DNA of 53,226 nt. Source: an uncultured Elusimicrobiales bacterium (GTDB taxonomy: Bacteria > Elusimicrobiota > Elusimicrobia > Elusimicrobiales > Elusimicrobiaceae). The stretch covers positions 1 through 53,226 of the forward strand of contig CALUXG010000018.1 of assembly GCA_944324685.1 (NCBI GenBank), in the 5' to 3' direction. This document shows, one piece after another, positions 7,875-15,350 of the stretch (positions within the stretch are counted from its first letter, which is position 1; each line of letters starts with the position of its first letter). The notes under the pieces are model-generated. The model was not told where the DNA came from, made no database searches, and was given only the letters and a program-made list of their open reading frames with translations. Made by a program: the position numbers and the translations under genes.

Positions 7875-8702
7875 CTACTTGAATGTTTTTACCAAAGCGT
7901 CAATTTGACAGAGCTGGCGCGTCATTTTTTGCACTTGTTTCATGTCCAAGGAATTAGGCCCGTCGGACAAAGCTTCTTGCGGGTGGGGGTGCGCTTCAAA
8001 GAATACGCCCGCTATGCCCAAAGCCGTGGCTGCTTTGGCCAGTACGGGGGCCAAAAGACGGTTCCCGCCCGTGGCCGTACCTAAAGCCCCGGGTTTTTGT
8101 ACGGAGTGAGTCGCGTCAAAAATAACGGGATAGCCAAACTGTTTCATGATTTCCAAGGAACGCATGTCTACCACCAAATCTCCGTAGCCGAAGCTGGCGC
8201 CTCTTTCGGTCAGCAAAATATGGCGGTTTCCTTCGGACTCTATCTTTTTAATAATTTGTTCCATAGCCGCCGGCGCAAGGAATTGGCCTTTTTTGACGTT
8301 AACGGCTTTTCCTGTGGCGGCGCAGGCCAATATTAAATCGGTTTGACGGCATAAGAATGCCGGTATTTGTAAAATATCGGCCACGCGGGCGGCTTCTTCG
8401 GCCTGCCACGGCTCATGTACGTCCACCAAAAGCGGCAGCTTCAGCAGATTTTTGGCTTTTTGCAAAATTTCCAATCCTTTGGCCAACCCGGGTCCGCGGT
8501 AAGCGGACAGAGACGTGCGGTTGGCTTTGTCAAAGGAAGCTTTTAATATATATGGATGACCCGTTTTAGCGATGATTTTTTTTAATGTGCGTGCGGTGTC
8601 CAAATAATGGCGCTCGCTTTCAATAACGCAGGTACCCGCCATGAACACCAGCGGGAGATTGTTTGAAATACGTACAGAGCCTATTTTGACTGTTTTTTGC
8701 AT
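7875..8702 (-). CDS. kdsA: 3-deoxy-8-phosphooctulonate synthase
   Basis: KdsA condenses phosphoenolpyruvate with arabinose 5-phosphate to Kdo 8-phosphate. The 275-residue length fits. Clear motifs are LKASFDKANRTS, VDVHEPWQAE, PAFLCRQTDL, AVNVKKGQFLAP, VIFDATHSVQ and FFEAHPHP. In the N-terminal motif AGTCVIES a cysteine (Cys25) stands where Escherichia coli KdsA has Asn26. That cysteine marks the metal-dependent class known from Aquifex. There is no clear ribosome binding site: a TATCAT box ends only six bases before the ATG, so the message may be leaderless or read through from the pilin gene upstream. Confidence 0.95.
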   Translation of the reverse strand: MQKTVKIGSVRISNNLPLVFMAGTCVIESERHYLDTARTLKKIIAKTGHPYILKASFDKANRTSLSAYRGPGLAKGLEILQKAKNLLKLPLLVDVHEPWQAEEAARVADILQIPAFLCRQTDLILACAATGKAVNVKKGQFLAPAAMEQIIKKIESEGNRHILLTERGASFGYGDLVVDMRSLEIMKQFGYPVIFDATHSVQKPGALGTATGGNRLLAPVLAKAATALGIAGVFFEAHPHPQEALSDGPNSLDMKQVQKMTRQLCQIDALVKTFK

Positions 8703-8708
8703 AGTTAT

Positions 8709-8718
8709 ATGATAGCAA
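8709..8718 (-). promoter_or_regulatory. Extended -10 box directly upstream of kdsA
   Basis: The minus strand reads TTTGCTATCAT, identical to the box before guaC. Its distance to the kdsA ATG would put the transcription start at or within a base or two of the A of ATG. Confidence 0.45.
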
Positions 8719-8745
8719 ATTTAAGGTTTTTCAAGACGCATGCGG

Positions 8746-9219
8746 TTAGTAACGGATGATATAACCCTCTTGTCCTTCAATCTCCGTGTCCGGACCGTTT
8801 TCGTGTCCCGCCAGCGTCAGGCAGAAATCCGCCCCCGCGTCGTTTAAGGGGACGCATACCAATTGCTGCAATTCTTTCTGCGAGGCCAAAAAATAATGTA
8901 TGTGCGGGGAGTCGTCTTTTTGGCGCAGCTCCAATTCCCAACAGTTTTTTGTGGGGTCTTGTTTGGTGCGGCAGATGAAATCCAACGTAAAATATTTCAA
9001 TTTTCCTTCTTCATTTACGTTTTTTTCCATGTTTTCCGCTCGTTCCTTCGTCATATGGCGCGCGCTGCCCATACGTTTGAACTGGCCCCACCAAAGCGTG
9101 GCTTCGGTGTTGCGTGCGCTTTGTACCGCATTCTGATATGCGGGCAGCGCCACGGATGCTAAAATACCGATAATCAGGACCACCACCAACATTTCTATCA
9201 GTGTAAAAGCTTTTTGCAT
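8746..9219 (-). CDS. Type IV pilin-like protein
   Basis: This 157-residue prepilin has the short leader MQKA and a mature start FTLIEMLVVVLIIG with Glu +5. Alanine replaces the usual glycine at -1, which prepilin peptidases tolerate less well. The helix is followed by PAYQNAVQSARNTEA and a Cys-containing globular domain. GGAGG lies about eight bases before the ATG. The AlbA_2 gene ends 15 bases upstream and kdsA starts 43 bases downstream, all on the minus strand, so a shared transcript is likely. Confidence 0.85.
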   Translation of the reverse strand: MQKAFTLIEMLVVVLIIGILASVALPAYQNAVQSARNTEATLWWGQFKRMGSARHMTKERAENMEKNVNEEGKLKYFTLDFICRTKQDPTKNCWELELRQKDDSPHIHYFLASQKELQQLVCVPLNDAGADFCLTLAGHENGPDTEIEGQEGYIIRY

Positions 9220-9233
9220 AGCGGATACCTCCG

Positions 9234-10409
9234 TTAATGCGGATGTTGCCCCAGCAGTTTTTCCACCAGCGCGCGCATGGCGTCATCTCCGATTCGCAGC
9301 CCCAATGACCAAGCGGCGGCCTGCAGGGTGTTTTGCAAAATTTCTGGCAGATGGGCGTTAATTTGACTGATGTTGTAATTGTCGTCCATGCGCAAATAAT
9401 CTTCAAGCACGGTGGCGCTTTGTTGCGCAAACAAGGCGCGTCTGCCGCGGGTGTTATTAAGTTTCAAACGGAAATACAAAGGGCCGCCAAAAGAAAGTTT
9501 ATTAAAAAACTTAATGGAACAGAGGAAAAACCGCGCGGTGGAGGAGGCCAATTCTTCAAAGTTGACGGCTTGCGTTTCGTGTCCGTTAAACGCTACGGTA
9601 TGTGATGCTTCCCACTTGCTCATCAGCAAGCCGTATGCGTTAAATTCCACCATGTGATGTATGTCACGCGCACCGCTTATGGCGGCTATGCCGTCTTGCA
9701 CCGGCTGCAGCGTGATATGCTGTTGCCGAACCAAGCTTTCGGCGCAGTGCTGCATCAGCTGCGGCAGCCAGCGGTAATCGGTCAGGGGGTCCTCCGGATA
9801 AAGCGGAACAAGCGACAGCGTGGCTACCGTGCGACCGTCGGGACTGACGTTTTTTGTTTTCAGGTAATTTTCAAAATGACTTTCGGCCTTGTCGTATAAA
9901 ATATGGCGCAGACGTTCGGATTTTTTACGGTGGTCCAGCAGCCACGGCAGGCGTTCGGGGTGAACAATCGTTTCGGGCCGACTGCTTTGGCCCGTGCGGA
10001 TATAGGCCCGCTTTAACTTGCCCACCAGATGCGGCGTTAAATTGCTTTGAGGAATATTGACCACCACAAACATGCGCTGTCCGTCTTTGCTTACGCAGGT
10101 ATTTATGTCCACAAATACGATGGGATCAATGTAAGTCTGTATGATGTCCTCTATGGTGTTGCGCATTTTTTCGTGATAGGGTATGCCGTTGAAAGGAGGT
10201 TTTGGCTTGTCGTTTTTATCATCGTTTACGCCCACAATCACCGTTCCTCCCATGGCATTGGCAAAAGAGGCTATGGTCTTGGCGAATTTTTCTTTATTTT
10301 TTGGCAGGAAGTATTTATAGTCCAGCTGTTTTCCTTCCGGCTGCTGGGTTTGGCAAAAAGCGGCTATGTCTTCAAAGGTTAAGTCGTTTATGGGCTTGTC
10401 AAAAAGCAT
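9234..10409 (-). CDS. AlbA_2 (Schlafen-like) domain protein
   Basis: This 391-residue cytoplasmic protein has an N-terminal AlbA_2 domain (about residues 10-130). The signature LDYKYFLPKNKEKFAKTIAS leads into FANAMGGTVIVGVNDD, the strand-loop typical of this putative nucleic-acid or nucleotide-binding domain. The C-terminal 250 residues resemble nothing I can name. Such proteins are variously linked to transcription control or defence. The order AlbA_2 then pilin, 15 bases apart, is unusual. The ATG is preceded by a G-rich tract. Confidence 0.7.
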   Translation of the reverse strand: MLFDKPINDLTFEDIAAFCQTQQPEGKQLDYKYFLPKNKEKFAKTIASFANAMGGTVIVGVNDDKNDKPKPPFNGIPYHEKMRNTIEDIIQTYIDPIVFVDINTCVSKDGQRMFVVVNIPQSNLTPHLVGKLKRAYIRTGQSSRPETIVHPERLPWLLDHRKKSERLRHILYDKAESHFENYLKTKNVSPDGRTVATLSLVPLYPEDPLTDYRWLPQLMQHCAESLVRQQHITLQPVQDGIAAISGARDIHHMVEFNAYGLLMSKWEASHTVAFNGHETQAVNFEELASSTARFFLCSIKFFNKLSFGGPLYFRLKLNNTRGRRALFAQQSATVLEDYLRMDDNYNISQINAHLPEILQNTLQAAAWSLGLRIGDDAMRALVEKLLGQHPH

Positions 10410-10491
10410 AGGCCCCCCATAGAGCGTATAATATTTATTATAATAAAAACAGCCGGATTTGGAAGTCCGCTTTTTCGGAGTTGTAAAACAA

Positions 10492-11235
10492 ATGAATGAA
10501 ACAAATAATCACTTAAGCGCATGGATAACGGAAAAATTTATTGCCGCCGCGCCGCAAGCCGCCGCGAAATCTCTGGCCGCTTTGGCTACACATGAGGCCG
10601 TGCTGCTTTTGAAACCCCTGAAAGCGGAATACATTATCGCTTGTCTTGATCCCATGCCTGCCGATAAGGCCGCCGCCATTTTGCGCCGCCTGCCCTCCCG
10701 CCAAAGCGCGTATGTGCTGGCGCGGTTGGATTTGCGGCAAGGAGCCGAGGTTTTTGCGGCTTTTTCCTCTCCGCAACGCGAAAAAATGAAAACGTTGCTG
10801 CCGGCGTCTGTGGTGCATGCTTTGCAGGCCCGTGCGTCGTGGCCGGAAGGCAGCGCCGGAGCGCTGATGAATACAGACTTTTTGATGTTTAAGACGGAAG
10901 CAAAGCTGACGGAAATGATTGAGAAATTAAAATTATTGCCGCGCAAAAAATTACCCCCAGCCTGTCTGGTAACGGCGCGCGACGGCAAGTTAAAAGGGAT
11001 GATCCGGACGGGAGAACTGGCTTTTTATGCTTCTTCCAGCACGGCCGGTTCCATTATGACGCCTGTGCAAAGTCTGCATGCGCAAATTCCCGCGCGGGAA
11101 GCGCAAAAAATTTTAGAAGACGGACAGCCCTTGGTTCCCGTTACCGATGAGAACGGCATACCGCTGGGCATACTGACGGAAAAATCTTTGCTTGCGGGCG
11201 TTTGCCCATCTAAGAAACGTTTTAGTTGGTTTTGA
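10492..11235 (+). CDS. Orphan MgtE N-terminal and CBS domain protein
   Basis: This 247-residue soluble protein resembles the cytoplasmic half of the MgtE magnesium channel. The helical MgtE_N superhelix covers about residues 30-125, with LKPLKAEYIIACLDPMPADK and ILRRLPSRQSAYVLARLD. A weak CBS pair follows (about 130-240), with SIMTPVQSLHAQIP and PLVPVTDENGIPLGILTEKS. No transmembrane segment follows, and a terminator sits just after the stop, so this is not a truncated frame. The ATG at 10492 was chosen over an upstream TTG because GGAG precedes it. A regulatory role sensing Mg or nucleotides is possible. Confidence 0.75.
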   Translation: MNETNNHLSAWITEKFIAAAPQAAAKSLAALATHEAVLLLKPLKAEYIIACLDPMPADKAAAILRRLPSRQSAYVLARLDLRQGAEVFAAFSSPQREKMKTLLPASVVHALQARASWPEGSAGALMNTDFLMFKTEAKLTEMIEKLKLLPRKKLPPACLVTARDGKLKGMIRTGELAFYASSSTAGSIMTPVQSLHAQIPAREAQKILEDGQPLVPVTDENGIPLGILTEKSLLAGVCPSKKRFSWF

Positions 11236-11257
11236 CGCTTTGCCAAACTGTTTGCAT

Positions 11258-11286
11258 AGGCTCTCCCGAAGGGGGAGCCTTTTTTA
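11258..11286 (+). terminator. Intrinsic terminator after the MgtE_N gene
   Basis: The stem AGGCTCTCCC/GGGGGAGCCT has a short loop and is followed by a run of T on the plus strand. Confidence 0.85.
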
Positions 11287-11304
11287 TGCCGTTTGATGCC
11301 GCAG

Positions 11305-11342
11305 AAAAATAAAAACAGGGCAGGCCCGTGAACAGCCTGCCC
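11305..11342 (-). terminator. Intrinsic terminator downstream of trigger factor
   Basis: The stem GGGCAGGC/GCCTGCCC is followed on the minus strand by TGTTTTTATTTTT. It lies about 140 bases after the tig stop. Between them is a second hairpin (GTCCCGCG, 11435-11442 with 11453-11460) that lacks a T tail. No gene is supported in this gap. Confidence 0.75.
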
Positions 11343-11482
11343 CTGAGGTTAAACTAATTGTCTTAGGTTTCTAAAACAAGAAGTTTAATTGCCTTCCGGC
11401 AAATCTTTTTTCATCTGAAAAAGCGTATCTTTCCGTCCCGCGTTTTTTCAGACGCGGGACAGACAGCATAGCATTTTGGAAT

Positions 11483-12772
11483 TTATTTTACAACCGCTTC
11501 TTTTTTCAAGAAATCAAATACTTTGCGTTCGTTGAGGGTAGCCAAAATATGATCTTTGCGTTCTTGGAAGAAAGCTCGGATTTTCTTTTCGTCTTCTTTG
11601 TTTTTGGCGTTGGCGGTCAGGCTTTTGTCCAGCTCGGCTTGCCAGTCGGCTTCTGACGCCTGCAGGTTTTCTTTTTTGGCGATGGCGTGTATGATGTAGC
11701 CGATGCGCAGATCTTTTTCCACCGTGGGGCGAATGCGTTCTTCAAATCCTTTGCGCTGTTCTTCATTTAATTGTCCGGGCTTAAGCTGCGTAACATTGCG
11801 CAGGAAATTTTCCAAAGAACTGTTTGTGTATTCGTCCACCAGCGTTTGCGGCAAGGGGAAGTTGTTCATCTTGACCAGATGGTCTTCTATTTGATGCGTG
11901 AAATCTCTCTGGGAGTTTTCTTTGGCTTCGGCGTTCATGGAGTCCTGTACTTGTTTTTTCAGGGCGTCTAATGTTTCAAAGCCCATGTCTTTGGCAAAAG
12001 AATCGTCCAAGACAGGCACGACTTTGTTCTTGATATCTTCCACCGTTACGTGAAAAGATAAAGTGTCTTCTCCTTCTTTTGCTTCAAAATCTTTGCTTTC
12101 GCCTTTTTTCATGCCCAGCACAGCTTTGGCCAATTCCGGCAGCGTTTGGGGGGCGGACATGTCTATTAATTCATTGTCGGCGCTGAGTTTGGCGTCATCT
12201 TTTCCGTTTCGTTTGCCGGTATACTGTACGGCGGCATAGACTTTTTCGTCCACGACGGCGCCTTCGGAGGCGCTTTCCAATCGGGCATTGTTTTGCAAGA
12301 TTAAATCCAGCCGGGCTTTGACTTCTTCTTCCGAAGCCGTTTCCGGTTTCTTGGTAATGGGAATGCCTTTGTAATCTTTGACGTCAAATTCCGGCGCCAC
12401 GTCCACGGCCAATTCAAAGGAAAAAGATTGGCCGTCGTTAAAAGAAGCAAAATCCGCCTTAGTCAAAGCCGGTACGGTTACGGGGGCCAGCTGCAGCTGT
12501 TCCACCGCCGCCGCAATGGCGCTGCGAATGGCCAAATCCAGCGCGCGTTCTTTAATGTTGGCGGCAAAATTTTGTTTGACTAAATCCAAAGGCACTTTAC
12601 CGGTGCGGAATCCCTGCATTTGCGCGCGGGCCTGCACTTGTACGGCGGCATTTTGAAAAGATTTTGTAATAAGCTGCGGCGTAGCTTCTACGCTTACGTT
12701 AATGCGGCAGCCTTCTTTGCTTAATTGTTTGGTTTTCACTTCGTCCGCTGCGGCGGTTTTGAAAATGGACAT
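11483..12772 (-). CDS. tig: Trigger factor
   Basis: Trigger factor is the ribosome-bound chaperone for nascent chains. The 429-residue length matches the family (about 430). The ribosome-docking motif GFRTGKVP lies at residues 54-61. A central FKBP-type domain (about 155-245) includes VQYTGKRNGKDD and VLGMKKGESKDF. A helical C-terminal domain ends FLKKEAVV. AAGGAG precedes the ATG. The clpP/clpX genes often found beside tig are absent. Two tRNA genes lie immediately upstream on the same strand and may share its transcript. Confidence 0.95.
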   Translation of the reverse strand: MSIFKTAAADEVKTKQLSKEGCRINVSVEATPQLITKSFQNAAVQVQARAQMQGFRTGKVPLDLVKQNFAANIKERALDLAIRSAIAAAVEQLQLAPVTVPALTKADFASFNDGQSFSFELAVDVAPEFDVKDYKGIPITKKPETASEEEVKARLDLILQNNARLESASEGAVVDEKVYAAVQYTGKRNGKDDAKLSADNELIDMSAPQTLPELAKAVLGMKKGESKDFEAKEGEDTLSFHVTVEDIKNKVVPVLDDSFAKDMGFETLDALKKQVQDSMNAEAKENSQRDFTHQIEDHLVKMNNFPLPQTLVDEYTNSSLENFLRNVTQLKPGQLNEEQRKGFEERIRPTVEKDLRIGYIIHAIAKKENLQASEADWQAELDKSLTANAKNKEDEKKIRAFFQERKDHILATLNERKVFDFLKKEAVVK

Positions 12773-12801
12773 ATTTTACTCCTTGCATGATAAATAAAAT
12801 C

Positions 12802-12883
12802 TGGACGGAGAGGGACTTGAACCCTCAAGGGTTTCCCCACACGCTCCTAAGGCGTGCGCGTCTGCCGATTCCGCCATCCGTCC
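12802..12883 (-). tRNA. tRNA-Leu (anticodon TAG)
   Basis: The acceptor stem GGACGGA/TCCGTCC is followed by discriminator A. The anticodon loop CTTAGGA gives TAG, and a long variable arm typical of class II leucine tRNAs is present. The T-loop is GTTCAAG. CCA is not encoded. Confidence 0.93.
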
Positions 12884-12900
12884 TAATTGGTGATAAAAAA

Positions 12901-12973
12901 TGGGCCATGTGAGGCTCGAACTCACGACCTTACGCTTAAGAGGCGTCTGCTCTACCAGCTGAGCTAATGGCCC
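12901..12973 (-). tRNA. tRNA-Lys (anticodon CTT)
   Basis: The acceptor stem GGGCCAT/ATGGCCC is followed by discriminator A, and the D-arm is TAGCTCAGCTGGTAGAGCA. The anticodon loop CTCTTAA gives CTT, and the T-loop is TTCGAGC. CCA is not encoded. It lies 17 bases upstream of tRNA-Leu in the same direction. Confidence 0.93.
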
Positions 12974-12992
12974 TAAAACCGGATATAAGAAG

Positions 12993-13002
12993 ATTATAGC
13001 AA
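12993..13002 (-). promoter_or_regulatory. Extended -10 promoter for the tRNA pair
   Basis: The minus strand reads TTTTTGCTATAAT, an extended -10 about 20 bases before tRNA-Lys. No good -35 is visible at the expected distance. Confidence 0.55.
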
Positions 13003-13110
13003 AAAGAACGGCGGGTTGGGATACCGGCCGGATACGACGAATTGTTGTACTGATTTATTTTAACATATTTGCCGGCGCGGCGCAAAAAACATTTTGCCGA
13101 TGACATGCGC

Positions 13111-13138
13111 TTGCACGGCGCAAAAAATTAGCTATAAT
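13111..13138 (+). promoter_or_regulatory. Promoter of the DUF885 gene
   Basis: TTGCAC (13111-13116) and TATAAT (13133-13138) are separated by 16 bases. The expected start near 13145 makes the ATG at 13146 unlikely and supports the ATG at 13176. Confidence 0.75.
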
Positions 13139-13175
13139 ACTTGAGATGGTTATTTTCAGGGTTATGAGGGAATCA

Positions 13176-15131
13176 ATGAAAAATCTGATTTGTGCATTAC
13201 TGAGTTTTTCTTTACTGTTTTCACCGGCGGCGCAGGCGCTGGATTTGTCCGGTTTTAGCGATATAGACTCCATTATGGAAGACAATGCGTTAAACGAAGT
13301 GATCAACCGTTATTCGGCGGTGCAGCTTTCATTTTTTCCGGAATATGCCACGCGGCTGGGTTTTGAGTCGGCCAACGGCAGACTGGATCAGCGCGACGCC
13401 GAAAGAGAGGCGCAAGCCGTGCGCGCATACGACATTGTGGAAGAATCCTTGGCAGAAATAAATCCCAAAGAACTTTCCGAACCCAAAAAAACCGATTATG
13501 AAGTATTAAAGGGCATGCTGGCGTTTAATCAGTGGAATTTGCGCCGTTCCCGTCCGGCTTTAGACCCTTTGATGTATTCGCAGGTTTTTTCCTCCATCTA
13601 TGATTTAACGATGAAGACGCTGACCTATCAAGATTTGCAGGACCGTGATTTGGCCGCCCGTTTGCGCGCTTTGCCGCAGACGGCGCAGGAGGCGGAAAAC
13701 AATTTGACCAATCCGCCGGCTTTTTTGGCGCAGCTGGCCATGGAGGACGCTTATTACGCCTATTTGGCTTTTGACGCCGTGCCGGATTATTTGATTAGCC
13801 GCGCGCAGGATACCGTCAGCCGCGCGCAGTTGCGCGCCGATGCGCGTGCTTCAAAAGAGGCGGTGCGGAAAATGTTTGAATTGTTTAAGCAGCTGGCTCA
13901 GGACAATGCGGAGCAGGACTTTCGTCTGGAAGAACAAGATTACCGTTTCTTGCTGAAGAATTATTATTTTATTGATGTAAAAATGCGTAAACTGGATAAA
14001 CAGCTTCGTAAAAACTTTGTTTCCGCACAGGAAAATTTAGCCGAAGCGATTAGCAGGTTTATGTTGCCGCAGACCGTGCAGGAAGATGAAATGGTGGTGG
14101 AAGAATGGCAGGTCCCGGGGGAAGAAGCGCAAGAAGGGGTAACGGTCAGCGTACTGGATGAAGCTCCGGCGGCGGAAGAAGAAACGTCCGGCGCAGGCGC
14201 CGTGCAGGAAGAAACTAAAAAAAGGGACAAAGATGCGCCTTTGGTGCTTGCTTCTGATTTTTACGCCTTGGCCGACCGTTTGGCGCAGAATGTGGAAGAG
14301 CAGAATTTTATTTCGGCTTTGGAACGTGAGGCGGAAAATTTGGCCAAATTCTTTGCCCAAGATGATACTCTGCCCACCTCTGACGTGGCGTTTTCCATCT
14401 ATAAAATGCCGGACTATTATGCGTATACGGCGGCGTATTTGTTCCTGCCTCCGTTTGGTACGCAGAGCAATGCCACCAATGATTTGTTCTTGCGCTTGCC
14501 CTCGGGAAATGAACTGACCAAGCAAGACATGCTGAACCGTGATTTCAACGGTCCGGCGCTGAAATTGCTGTTAGCCGGACAGTTGGTGCCGGGCTTGTTT
14601 TACCGTTCCGCTTATAATGACGCCAACCTCTCGCCGTTCCGTAAAATGTATCCCGTTCCTACGCTCAATAACGGTTGGGAAGTGTATGCTCAGCATTTGG
14701 CCAGCGAACGCGGCTATATTATTACGGACGAAGAACTCTTGTATCTGGCGTGGGCCGATTATGTGCGCGCGGCGGCGGCATTGACGGATTTTCGCCTGCA
14801 TACACAGTCTTACACTTATGCGGAGGCTTATAATTTCTTGACGCAGGAAAACGGTTTTGAAAAAACACAAGCCGAAAATATACTCAAACAAATCGCCCGC
14901 CGTCCCGGGGAAGCGGTAAGTTATGTTTACGGATACGACATGCTGAAGAAACTGCGTGAGAAATATCAGAAAAAAGAAGGCAAAAATTTCTCGCTGGCCG
15001 CTTTCCACGGCAAACTGCTCCAATTGGGAGCCATTCCGCCGGACCGGTTGGAGACGGAAATGGAATACGCGTACGAGATAGAAAAAAATCATCTGACTCA
15101 GGCGTTAAGCGCTCCGTTTTATATGCAGTAA
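13176..15131 (+). CDS. Exported DUF885 family protein with degenerate peptidase motif
   Basis: This 651-residue protein has a signal peptide (about residues 1-21, ending AAQA) and is probably periplasmic. The N-terminal segment FFPEYATRLGFES and the C-terminal segments AEAYNFLTQ, RRPGEAVSYVYGYDMLKKLREK and AFHGKLLQLGAIPPDRL match DUF885, a zincin-like metallopeptidase family. The active site is lost: where the family has HExxPGH this protein has GQLVPGL (residues 468-474), and the downstream EGW is NGW. An acidic insert lies at about 300-350. It is therefore probably a pseudoenzyme with a binding or structural role. GAGGG precedes the chosen ATG. A terminator follows the stop. Confidence 0.75.
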   Translation: MKNLICALLSFSLLFSPAAQALDLSGFSDIDSIMEDNALNEVINRYSAVQLSFFPEYATRLGFESANGRLDQRDAEREAQAVRAYDIVEESLAEINPKELSEPKKTDYEVLKGMLAFNQWNLRRSRPALDPLMYSQVFSSIYDLTMKTLTYQDLQDRDLAARLRALPQTAQEAENNLTNPPAFLAQLAMEDAYYAYLAFDAVPDYLISRAQDTVSRAQLRADARASKEAVRKMFELFKQLAQDNAEQDFRLEEQDYRFLLKNYYFIDVKMRKLDKQLRKNFVSAQENLAEAISRFMLPQTVQEDEMVVEEWQVPGEEAQEGVTVSVLDEAPAAEEETSGAGAVQEETKKRDKDAPLVLASDFYALADRLAQNVEEQNFISALEREAENLAKFFAQDDTLPTSDVAFSIYKMPDYYAYTAAYLFLPPFGTQSNATNDLFLRLPSGNELTKQDMLNRDFNGPALKLLLAGQLVPGLFYRSAYNDANLSPFRKMYPVPTLNNGWEVYAQHLASERGYIITDEELLYLAWADYVRAAAALTDFRLHTQSYTYAEAYNFLTQENGFEKTQAENILKQIARRPGEAVSYVYGYDMLKKLREKYQKKEGKNFSLAAFHGKLLQLGAIPPDRLETEMEYAYEIEKNHLTQALSAPFYMQ

Positions 15132-15150
15132 TCAAACAAGCGCTGCACAA

Positions 15151-15176
15151 AAACCCCGCTTGCGGCGGGGTTTTTT
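15151..15176 (+). terminator. Intrinsic terminator after the DUF885 gene
   Basis: The stem AAACCCCGC/GCGGGGTTT is followed by T residues on the plus strand. Confidence 0.88.
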
Positions 15177-15350
15177 ATGCCGTCGACGAAAAAGCGAAAG
15201 TGTTTTTTGGCGTTTTGGTCCGCCGCGCCGGCGTGCAAAATTCCGCCTGCCGTAGTCGCCGATATAAAAAAAGCTTTGACGGCACGGTCAAAAAAACTAC
15301 AATATATAAAATTTTGTTTTTAACGCTGGATTTTTTGTTTAGGAGAAGTT

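Noticed and set aside
11343-11482. Possible small peptide downstream of tig
   Set aside because: Frames of 9 and 32 codons exist, but neither has a ribosome binding site or a recognisable product.
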